Below, in pieces: positions 38,648 through 47,785 of a stretch of 64,000 nt of DNA. The stretch lies in contig VWZF01003842.1 in NCBI GenBank assembly GCA_013396755.1, positions 3,573,442 to 3,637,441 of the forward strand. Reading direction: 5' to 3'. The notes under the pieces were generated by a model, which had not been told where the DNA came from, did not search any database, and saw only the letters and a list, made by a program, of their open reading frames with translations. Position 1 is the first letter of the stretch. Every line of letters starts with the position of its first letter. A program made the translations under genes and the position numbers. The DNA comes from Sclerurus mexicanus (taxonomy: Eukaryota; Chordata; Aves; Passeriformes; Furnariidae).

Positions 38648-38725
38648 CATTCTGATCCAATATTTTCCCCGACTCTGGAGTTCAGCAGCAAGGAGCTGTT
38701 GCTGTTGCACTGCTTACTAGAGACA
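38648..38725 (-). other. PLD5: Candidate alternative first exon of PLD5, ending in a start codon
   Basis: On the minus strand, the sequence ATCAGAATG is followed directly by the strong donor gtaagaag (38640-38647). The ATG occupies 38648-38650 and forms the last three bases of the exon, with A at -3. An in-frame TAA lies 22 codons upstream (38714-38716), with no other ATG between. Joined to the 5117-5253 exon, which starts in phase 0, the ATG reads straight into SQQRC and the transmembrane segment. The product would be a PLD5 form lacking the long cytoplasmic N-terminus. The upstream border is uncertain. A TATA-like ATAAAA (minus strand, about 38750-38757) and an inverted CCAAT box (38828-38832) lie behind it. 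It could instead be an internal 5' UTR exon, since tctctag precedes the TAA. It is inferred from splice and frame logic only, with no transcript evidence. Confidence 0.5.
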
Positions 38726-38749
38726 CCGGAGGCTTTGGAAGCAGAGAAT

Positions 38750-38832
38750 GTTTTATGTGGTTAAAATGTATCACCACTGATTATATTTCAGTCTCTCAAT
38801 TCCTAGCCTTGATGCTCTGGAAATCAGCCAAT
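38750..38832 (-). promoter_or_regulatory. Possible promoter elements behind the candidate PLD5 first exon
   Basis: The plus strand carries CCAAT at 38828-38832, which reads as ATTGG for minus-strand transcription and is usable by NF-Y in either orientation. An ATAAAA-type TATA-like run lies nearer the exon. There is no CpG enrichment. Both motifs are common by chance in AT-rich DNA, so this is only suggestive. Confidence 0.2.
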
Positions 38833-38951
38833 CCAAGCGATAAAGAGGTTTGTAACAAGAAGTTGCAGAATTTCCACAGCAAATGCTTCATGGAAATGTT
38901 TTGCTTCTTGATACTTGTTTTTTATATCCACTAAATGTTAAAATAAATCCT

Positions 38952-39333
38952 GGCTCCCTCTTCCCTCCTCCTCTTTTTTTTTTTTTTCCTCCCTTTTCCA
39001 AAATGAGATTCATATATTGTTCACAAGGGACTTTAGCACTTGCTAAAGCTAGGCACAGTGCAGAAAGGCATCATGCCAGATTCCACACACATTTCGGCCA
39101 AGATACCTGAATTTTGACTTGCAACACACCCTGTTATTCCAAACATAGATCTTCCTAAGCCAAAGCTCCTAACTGCCAAAACACACAGTGTTTTGTGAGT
39201 CAGCCAAGTGCCCCTTCAGATTAGCTAAGAGCATCTTTTATTTGCAATGTGGTTGCTCTTGTTGGCTTTTGTTTTGGTTTTTTTTTTTTTTGGTTGGTTG
39301 TTTTTTTTCTGTTTTTTTTTAAGTACTTTTTTT
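38952..39333. repeat. Polypyrimidine and T-rich tracts
   Basis: A CT/T run at 38952-38999 and a T-rich, TTGG-containing run at 39257-39333. They flank the region upstream of the candidate PLD5 first exon and read as purine-rich on the transcribed minus strand. Confidence 0.75.
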
Positions 39334-41524
39334 CCACAGTAAAGACAATTTCATTCCAAAGGGAGGAAATGATCATCTCACACTTCTGCTACCACCCCTC
39401 TCAAGAACATACACCATAGAAAATCTCTCTACAATGCTGTAACTACTCAGTTAATACTATAACCATCTCAGTGTTCTCAGTGACAACTCAGGATGCTGCT
39501 GTGCTTGGTGAGATAAAATAAAAAAAAATAAAAAAGAACAAAGTCCTGACTCCACGGGCCTTGCTATCAAATAACCCAATAAGAGATGACAGAAAAGGAG
39601 GCAGAGGGAACCTGGTCGATATTACTGGCTAGTTTAACAGGTACTTAAGAGTAATAACCAGCAACCTCACCATTTCCAAGATTTTTGGGTATCACATAAA
39701 GGAGTTTTAAAGAAAGGGTCATCAAAATGCTATGGAGACTAACTTAGAAATGCTCTCGAGAAGAAAGCATATTATTGTACTAAGAAAGCACAAGAATGAG
39801 CTTGGAATTTTAATGCATGGATGAAAGATGATGGAGAGATGCTTCTGCAATGACTGGTAGTTTATAAAGGGCTAGAAAAGTCAAGACCATGCTCTGTGCA
39901 GGGAGGGAAAAGCAAGAGAGATGCTTGTAGCTTTCTTCTATTTTCTTTGCAACAGGACACAATATTGATTTTCACTGAAACTGAATGGGTATGAAAGTGC
40001 AGGACTGACCTGAAGGAAGCAAAGAAAAGGATGCTGGACCAATTAGCAAGATTGTTTAACAGATGAAGAAGAGCCAGATGGAAGTAATGAATTTATTTTA
40101 AGAAACTACATAAAGAAATAAGATTTAATAATCAATAATACTGACAATGTTGTTTCTGAGGTTAGAGAAAGAACAAAGTAAAAAGTGACACATGCTATGG
40201 ACATCATGGCATGATTAGGTTGTTTTCCAGAGTGACAAGGAAGCAGCAGTAGGGGAGTCTGCAGGGGGTCTGTTTTAGTCATGTTGAGCTATTGATATCT
40301 AGCTTAATAGCCACAAGAAACTATCTTTATTCCAGACCTTTATTCTTTATTCAGTCAGAACTAAAGCAATCCATTTGCAAGCCCTCAAAGACAAATTTGA
40401 CTTGCATTTACAGATGAAATTATCTGGTGTAAAATAAAACGTCCATGGTTCAACCCCTAAGAACCATAGCAAGATGGAGTGGAAAGAGGCACTGAAAGAG
40501 TTATTAAGAAGGTACAAGGGAAAAAAACTAAGCAAAACAGGTTCTATGAAACAAGAGCGACAAAATTTCAGAAAGAAAAATAGACAACAGTATATGAGAT
40601 AGCTTATAGGACAAAGAAAATCAGTGCAGAGCACTGGTTTCATTGTTTGACCAGAAAGCCACCTACAGATACTCTGTCCTGAGTAGCTTTGGTGGCATGG
40701 GGGGAGCAGGAGATGCACTGATTGGTAAATGCCCAGTGCCACACCAGAACTTCGGCAGAGACCATAAACAACTCATACAATCGTGTTAGTCCAACTGCTA
40801 ATGGGAATTCTCATCAGAGAGGCTTGTAATATCACTGAGACCCAACAGACAGTTCTGTGAAATATTTGCAATCAATCAGGCTACTGAGCCTTGCTCTTTT
40901 TACAAATAAAAACTTTTCCAGCTGTCTGTGCAAAGCCTTGAAATTTATAAAATCCTTATATTCACAAAAGATATCTGCTGGGATAGTGATGAGAAGCAAA
41001 TGCAAAGACACACAGCCAAGTCTTGCTCCTATATGTTTCTACACAAAATGTGTATGGGACAGGGTGGTATGGCCCTATGCATACATGGAAACAATTTTCA
41101 ACTCTGCCTTTCAGTCAGGGAAGCCAGAATGCTTCCCTTTTTTACTGGAAATTATTTAATTAATTGAATGTATACACATTTCACAATGAATTCTGGCACA
41201 GACTTCTTACAATTAGAATAAACACCTCCCAAATTCAAGTGCAAGTATCATCTCCTACATTCAATTAAAAGACATTTCTATACAGAATAAACCCTATCAT
41301 ACACCTACACAGGCAGAAAAAAAAAATAATTCAAGAGAACTGCCTTATTTCAGCATTAGGACTCTTCAAAACAAAGCCACCTTTTCCATTTACTTCTAGC
41401 TCCTTCCAACACACACAGAGAAAAAGAAGTGCCCACCAAGGCAAAGAATTATTTTCTGATATAACCGCAGAAGTTTAAATGTGAACTGTGACATCTACAT
41501 AAACCTTAAGGATTAAATACTTCT

Positions 41525-41546
41525 CCCCGCCCCCCCCCTCCCCCTT
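41525..41546. repeat. C-rich homopolymer tract
   Basis: A cccgcccccccccctccccc-type run, an isolated G-quadruplex-prone tract on the minus strand in otherwise AT-rich sequence. Confidence 0.8.
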
Positions 41547-43479
41547 CAATTCTTAAAGGATCCACAAGCAATGGGAGCTTAAATTTCCTGGACAGGCCTA
41601 GATTTTCACATTTTTATGAGGAAACCATCTTCCTCCCAAGTTTGAGTTAAAACCCTTCATTTAATCCTTTCTGGCTGGTTACAACCCTACGGCCACACTT
41701 TAACCCTCTCAGCAGATTAACTGTCATGATGAGCCCCATGTTTCAGAGGCTATTTCAAAAATAGAAAGAAAGCTCTCAAGGGCATCTGATCACATTCTTT
41801 AGGCCTCTGTAGAAATGTAGCTAGTAGGTCACATAGTTTAAACACTAAGTTGGACAGTTTTTCTTGAGCAATGGCATAAGGATGCCCTTGTTGAATGCTT
41901 TAAATGATCAAGGAATGCACAGTGAGGCTGAAAAACTGAAGTTGGATTAATAGTAGTCTGCATTTCATGATGAAAATAGATTAGATCTGGCAATACAAGG
42001 TATTTTACACTAGAGCCCTCAATCTGCAGCAACTGAACAGTTATATTGAGTGGTATCAAAGCAACTGAAGTTTTGTATTGGTAGAATTTCTTTTATTTTG
42101 GCATTTGATTGTTTTCTGAGGAAAAGATGAAAACATAATTTCAATTTTTTATTAAATGAAAAATCCTAATAAATGTAAAGGCAAAACTGTTGAGTCATTT
42201 TGGATTTGCCTGTAGATGCCACAAAACCTCAGGAACATGCAGTTATGGCTCTCATGGGACATTCTGTAAGCCTGTCCAAATTGTCCCTAGCATTATGAAG
42301 CACCATCTCTTCCCATTACTTGCAAAAAATAATGAAAGTATCTTTGAACAATTTGCTCTAAATAGTTAAAAATAAATCACACCCTTAATAAGTAACAAGA
42401 GAAAAAATGCAATGTTATTTGATGCCACAGAATTAAGATAAACAAGATTACAGATATCTGCAGGAATTCTGTAAGTCAGCAAACCAAGAGACACAAAACC
42501 TCAAAGACATCTACACAAAACAAGAAATTTATCAATAAAAGTCTTTGAATTTTTAAATAATTTTGTATTTCACAGAAGATCTTTTTCTCCAAAATCTTCA
42601 CTCTCCAAAAAGGCCTAAATCCATGGTGATATCTGGGATCTATGCAGAATAATAACATGCACTTTCTCATTTTAAGGATATTCCATTTCATCAGGAATGG
42701 GAAAGCAAGAAAGCAGGGCAGACCAAAATAAGCCTTTTCAAGATCTTAAGGCACCAAAGTAGCTTAAAATCTGAGCTCAAATATTTTCAGTACAGAGTTT
42801 AGCCTGCCTTAGCCAGATGAACTTGAACAACAGAATTCTGAATTTTATTGTTAAAGGCTTAGAGCAAACAGAAATACTCTTTAAAAAGCACAGTGATAAG
42901 AGGCAGGTGGCTATGCAAGACAGGAGAATGGATACGGCAGCAAATATGCCTGGCAGATGAGCCACAAGACCACTCTGTGGAGCAAAAACCATAGCCCTAT
43001 TTTATTTTACTGTGGCATTTCTTTCATAGAACAAATATGAAATGCATGTTCATAAAACAGCACCTCAGACAGAACCTCTTCTGTTTGCTTGGGTCTTTTC
43101 ACCGGGCCCATTATTTCAAGTTAACCTCTCTTCAACATCCTGTTGTATATCTTGGCTGTCACTATCTCAGCTGTTTGTTGGGTTTTTTTTCCAGAATCAA
43201 GTTGTTTTTTCCTGAAAATATAAGTCCCTATCCAGCATTGCTATAAAGTGGCATGTCCAAAGTGCACTCTGAGTGCAAACTGGTAAATCTACAGGCTAAA
43301 AAAGTCAACTGAACACATGCTGAGAAACACAAAAATTCTCGATTCTTTCAAAAATCTAAGGAACCCCAAAGCCAAATAACACAACTGTAAATGCCAGTAT
43401 TAGCTCTTCATTGTTCATTAGTTTCATTAGTAACATACAAAAGCAACCGAATTTACAGGGAAAAAAATAAGTTACTGGG

Positions 43480-43514
43480 AAAAAAAAGAGAGAGAGAGGA
43501 AAGAGGGAAGAGAG
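43480..43514. repeat. GA-rich simple repeat
   Basis: A short poly(A) run continuing into agagagagag and gaaagaggg purine units. Confidence 0.8.
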
Positions 43515-44334
43515 CTGGTGGATGGCAAGGGGTGGTCTGGAAAGAGAGGGGCAGAACAACAAAGTATCTCAATCCGTTCCCTCTTCAAGGCTTGCTGCAT
43601 CTACAAATCAATAGCTAGAACAAAAAACAACAACCAACACCACCAAAAATCAAAGACATCACCACCTAATCTGTTACACTTCCACAAAGACAGCAGTGTT
43701 TCACCTTGCAAGAAGCTTTACCAAAATCTCAGGTATAAGTCACATCCTGAAGCCCTCTCATTCATACAATCCATACATTAATGTCAATGAAACTTTCCAG
43801 TGGTAAAGCCCTATTCTTCAAGAAGACATATAAAAGCACATCCTCAAATACTTTAAATAATGTTCTGAAGCAGAAAGACAATTATGAAGTTCTACTGGCC
43901 TTGGAGGAAAGAAAACTTTTAACCAGAATTCTACTTGTAGAGATTTGGACCTCACACCAATAGAATGTAATTTCAAATCGGTGGAAATACATTCAGATCT
44001 TATGAAACTGGTACAGCATCTACAGAATAGAAGAGGCTACTTACCAATTAAGACTCTGCTCAAGCAGTAGCCAAAGACTGCAACATGGCCCTGAATGTTT
44101 AGCATTACCCAGCCCTAAACAGATGTGCCAGTTCATAGATCATAATTGGAGCTGCTGTCAGCTATTTAAATGGGCAGCATCAATACACAGAGAATGATAG
44201 GTTTTCATTGTTATCCAGACCAACCATTGCTTATAACTTTCAAAGAAATATTTTCCTGTTATTTCATGAAGAGCTGAAAGTGTAAGTTAGAGGTAAGAAA
44301 TTCCATCACATTTTCTATAAAAAAGCCCAAAAAT

Positions 44335-44366
44335 GAGAGACGGAGAGAGAGAGAGAGTGAGAGAGC
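44335..44366. repeat. (GA)n microsatellite
   Basis: gagagacgg followed by gagagagagagagagtgagagag. Two interruptions suggest it is old. Confidence 0.85.
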
Positions 44367-44647
44367 CTTCTTATCTATCAGTTGCAGCTCAAAAAACATA
44401 TGAGTGCTGCCTCCCAGAGTCCAGCTGCCTGGAAACAATTCTTTCTATTTTGCTGTGGTACACTGATTCAGCTGCCAGGAAAATCTCCAAGGGCAGTGAA
44501 ACAATAACTAGATTCTCTGTTTCTGCCAACCACTGTGCCGTGGGGGTTGCACCAGACCACCCCAGCTCAAGCTATGAACAGACCTAGGCCTCTGTGTTGC
44601 CTAAACAGCAGAGACAGGTATCTTCAAAATGGAGCTGAATTCATATT

Positions 44648-44667
44648 TCTCTCTCTCTCTCTCTCTC
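44648..44667. repeat. (CT)n microsatellite
   Basis: Ten uninterrupted TC units. With the (GA)n run 300 bases away it forms an inverted GA/CT pair. Confidence 0.9.
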
Positions 44668-45272
44668 ATATGCACAGGAATCCCTGCCTGCACAACCTCA
44701 TGATGGAAAACACAGTTAAGACCCTCTCTATTCACGGGTCCCAAGAATGCTGCACGGAGACTGCCTCCCACTACTCTTCCACTTGGAGCAGCCAGATGGG
44801 CTCTAAGAGCCTCTTCAGCACTCCGGGGAGATGGCTGGGGGAAGAGATGCACAGGAGTGAGATGCAGAGGTACACTGAGAGGGTGGGCAGCTTCCACTGC
44901 CTGCCACCGATGCCAACAGAGGCAACGCCACTGCTTCTGTGCATGCTGCTGCAAACGACTCAGAGCAGCACGGCATTTCTTGATCTAACCACTGAAATTG
45001 CCGTAGGCTGTAATCACATTCTAAAGCAAAAAGCAGATGTTAAAGGAGTCCCACTTAAAGAAGTACAGAGTATTTTGAGCACTGATCAGAGATCACTATT
45101 TAGCAAGTTTGCATCATACTTCCATTGCAAAGTAACTCAAGAGATGTTTCCTAAAGAAAAAAAAAAAAGCACAAACACAAAGCATCGCGTCTTTTCATCG
45201 TTAGTGAAGACGGGACACAGCCCTTAAATACTGAAAGTTCAACACGTATAACTCGGGGAAAACTGAGAAACA

Positions 45273-45290
45273 CGGCCACCAGGGCAGCGT
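45273..45290 (+). promoter_or_regulatory. Second, weaker CTCF-like motif
   Basis: CGGCCACCAGGGCAGCGT shares the GGCCACCAGGG left part of the CTCF consensus but departs from it in the right part. It lies about 100 bases from the strong site in the same orientation. Confidence 0.35.
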
Positions 45291-45376
45291 CCATCCCATA
45301 AGTCCCACGGCTGAGCGGACACCTGCCCGTATCCGGAGCGGGAAAGAGGAAGGCAGGGGCGGCACCAGCTCCCGGC

Positions 45377-45395
45377 GCCGCCAGGGGGCGCTGCA
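45377..45395 (+). promoter_or_regulatory. CTCF-binding motif, strong match
   Basis: GCCGCCAGGGGGCGCTGCA matches the core vertebrate CTCF consensus (CCANNAGGGGGCGC type) across the high-information positions, including AGGGGGCGCT. The match was made by eye; occupancy is not shown by sequence. Confidence 0.65.
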
Positions 45396-45518
45396 GCACC
45401 GCGCGGGCCCCGCCGCGGCACGGGCAGCGAGCGACTCTGCCACACCACCAGGATCGTCCCGGGCAAACTAATCCAGAATGGCCACGATAGGTGCTGCTCA
45501 GCGCTCACTGAACTGGAT

Positions 45519-45526
45519 CTTTTATA
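45519..45526 (-). promoter_or_regulatory. TATA box (minus strand)
   Basis: The minus strand reads TATAAAAG, a textbook TATA box. Transcription would be expected to start about 30 bases further on, near 45490, exactly at the edge of the CpG-rich block and heading towards PLD5. The position relative to the island makes it more credible than a random TATA match. Confidence 0.4.
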
Positions 45527-45550
45527 GAAAGCACCTGCGTAATGTATACA

Positions 45551-45560
45551 CTATAAATAG
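45551..45560. promoter_or_regulatory. CTATAAATAG: MEF2-consensus / TATA-like site
   Basis: This decamer fits the MEF2 consensus YTA(A/T)4TAR on both strands and is also a TATA box for plus-strand transcription. It lies 25 bases from the minus-strand TATA box beside the CpG island. Confidence 0.35.
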
Positions 45561-45710
45561 CCAGCTAGTATTTGGCCTCCTCCGTAACAACATTAGCTGC
45601 GTTGATATAATTCCGTTTTGTTTCCATGCGAAATTACACTCGAATATAATTTTACTGGACTATAAAATACGTTTCATTCTGCTGCGGTACTCTGCATAAC
45701 GCCAGTAGGC

Positions 45711-45775
45711 ATTACCAATAGCTTAATTAATACCAATAACTTAATACCAATAACTTAATGAATATCAATAACTTT
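45711..45775. repeat. Short tandem repeat, about four copies of a 14-16 bp unit
   Basis: The units are variants of taccaataacttaat (taccaatagcttaat, then two closer copies, then gaatatcaataactt), a small local minisatellite next to the CpG island. Confidence 0.75.
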
Positions 45776-47275
45776 GGTAGAAGAGGAAAGAAATGGCAAA
45801 AAGATCACAAGTGCTACCATTAAGCTAAGAATAGTTGGATACAGAAGTAGAGAAATGGAGCACTCTCCAGGAATATCTTCAGGGCTTTGTGTGACCTCGG
45901 GGTTACAACAGATGAAGGTGATCTACATCTTTTGGGCTTCCTTGATCATGATGCCCCTCCAAAACTGTCCTCAGAAAGCTGAAGCCTGATACACAGGCTA
46001 GAGATGGATGGCTCTGGAAAAGTCCAGATGAAATTCAGAGGCACAGCAGAGTACTACTGCAAAGTCATATGGATGAGAAAATACTCAGAAAGGCATTGGA
46101 TGGCTAAGGCTCACATTCCCATGTGATACAGTACCGTGACAGACATGGTGTCACAATCCCAAGCAACAGGGTCAGGAGAGTGCCAAAACTATTCCAGTGT
46201 AAAAAGCTCAGTGAGAAATATAACCTACTTTAAAAATCAACACGAGTCTCCCCAACTGGTTCTCAAGGAAGGGACTGATCCTGAGAAAGAAATTAATAGT
46301 AGCTGAACAGCAGCAGCATTTATTTAGGTACCAGACACTATGGAGCAGGTGGTACTGATGAAACCCACTTCCAAATGAAGAGTCATGAGCAAGAAATCAA
46401 GCAGGCAAATGACTGCTACAGATTTGTGAAAACTTGAGAAGTGTAGGTGTACACAACACACATCTCCAGCACAAGCTGAACAAAAAATGGTCCTGCACAG
46501 TGCTGGAAGACATATGCAAGATCTGTACTCCCTTTACCTGACAGCATTTTGTGAAAAGACACAGCAAGTGGTCAGATAGCTGAACAGAAACAATCTCTGA
46601 AAATGACAGAACATTTGAAAAACTGATCATAGCAGTGGATGACAATCTGGCCCACTTGCAGCTAAGAATACAAGAAAGAAGGAAGAGCTGATTTTAGTGG
46701 CAAGGTCTTTGAATAGCTTCTCAAAAAACTGCACAAGCTTCTGAACTAAATTCCTTAACCAAAACACTAACCATGTTGGAAAAAGGAAAAAAGTGATTTA
46801 AGGGATGGACTGTTTCCTTAAAAGACAGAGGGACAGTGCAGCTGAGCATTTACCCTAAACTAACAATGGCCAAATATAGTGAGATCAACAGAAAAAGCCT
46901 TTCACTCATTTTACCAAGTTTAAAAGCAGTCCATTTCACAAAGGATCCCAAGATGGAGTATTCCCTGTCCTCAGCGGTAAGAGGCTCCTACCTATGAAAA
47001 AGTGAAGTAAAACATCTTACAATAAACTCTGTAAATCCATGTTTTTAAAACAAAAGAAATTTCTGAGAAAGAACAGGTTATCTCACTCTGGAGACTGAAT
47101 GGACACAAATGCCAATCCACAATGGCCAAAAGCTTCTAAGTAAATACACATATAAATCAGAATGCCAACCTGCTGTCATACAGCTAATTTTGACCAGGCA
47201 CACAAAACAGGTGCCTAGAGAGCAACATTGCTTCTAACTGCAGGTCTGCAAATGATTTATACTTACATAAACCAT
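45776..47275. other. Unassigned region between the CpG island and an LTR
   Basis: Somewhat less AT-rich than average, without a recognised exon, repeat family or RNA gene. Parts (45990-46200) look like old interspersed repeat by composition, but I could not name a family. Confidence 0.4.
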
Positions 47276-47785
47276 TGTGGTGGGATGACCCTTGTCAGAA
47301 GACAAACATCCAAACAGCTGCTCACTCACTTCCTCCCACTCAATGGCACACAGGAGAGAAAAGGAAGAACAAAGCTAGGAAACTTGTAGATAAATAAAGA
47401 CAGCTTAACAAGTGAAGGAAAGAGGGGACATAACACCTCCAAACCAGCAAGTAACTCAAAGGAAATCACTCACTACGTCCCACAAGCAGCAGACTGATGC
47501 CCACTCTTCAAGCAATGACCGCCACAAAAGCCACTCACGCCCTCCTTCTTCTACTTCCAGTTTTTATTGCCAAGTAAGCAGTCCCAGCTGTATCCCCTCC
47601 CAACCCACCTACTTTCCTACTCAATCTGAGGGGCAAAGGAGAAAGAAAGGCATTTGTGCTGTGCAAGCACTGTTCAGCAATAGCCAGTTAGAGCATTATC
47701 AACACTGTTTTAGTCATGTATCCAAAACACAGTACCATACAACAGAGTGAAGAAAATTAACTGCATCCCAGTTGAACACAGTACA
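47276..47785 (-). mobile_element. ERVL-type avian LTR, probably solo
   Basis: Long stretches agree with an LTR common across bird genomes: on the plus strand 'tgtggtgggatgaccctt', 'cagctgctcactcact', 'ataaagacagcttaacaagt', 'tgtatcccctcccaac', 'gcaagcactgttcagcaata', 'atcaacactgtttt' and 'gaagaaaattaactgcatcc'. The element therefore runs on the minus strand, beginning TGT at 47785 and ending CCACCACA at 47276. No internal retroviral genes flank it, so it is most likely a solo LTR. The middle, where the promoter TATA is expected, appears rearranged or deleted. The 5-bp flanks (accat and aatat) are only partly alike. It lies in the same orientation as PLD5. Confidence 0.8.

Larger units (their letters stand above)
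38731..45239. other. Region upstream of the candidate first exon; no recognised gene
   Basis: AT-rich DNA with simple repeats: C-rich 41525-41546, GA-rich 43480-43514, GA 44335-44366 and CT 44648-44667. The plus-strand open frame 44535-45227 (230 codons) is the longest in the window, but its translation has no recognisable domain and partly encodes a CT microsatellite. If the long PLD5 form is transcribed from beyond 64000, all of this is intron. Confidence 0.5.
45240..45490. promoter_or_regulatory. Small CpG-rich island with promoter-like motifs
   Basis: This is the only strongly CpG-rich stretch of the window; I count roughly 20 CpG within about 190 bases (45285-45475) by eye. It contains a GC box (GGGGCGG, 45356-45362), CTCF-like sites, and a TATA box on the minus strand just upstream for minus-strand transcription. 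It could be a distal PLD5 promoter with a non-coding first exon, a promoter for an antisense or divergent transcript, or a CTCF-bound insulator. None of the open frames through it encodes the known PLD5 N-terminus. Confidence 0.6.

Noticed and set aside
39590..40270. Possible ancient LINE
   Set aside because: Composition was suggestive but no ordered CR1, L2 or L3 blocks could be matched.
44335..44667. Facing GA and CT microsatellites as a long hairpin or transposon ends
   Set aside because: Simple dinucleotide runs of independent origin explain them; there is no target duplication or shared non-repeat sequence.
45239..45508. Minus-strand open frames through the CpG island as a PLD5 N-terminal exon
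   Set aside because: The translations are proline/arginine/alanine-rich, typical of GC-rich DNA, and do not resemble the known PLD5 N-terminus.
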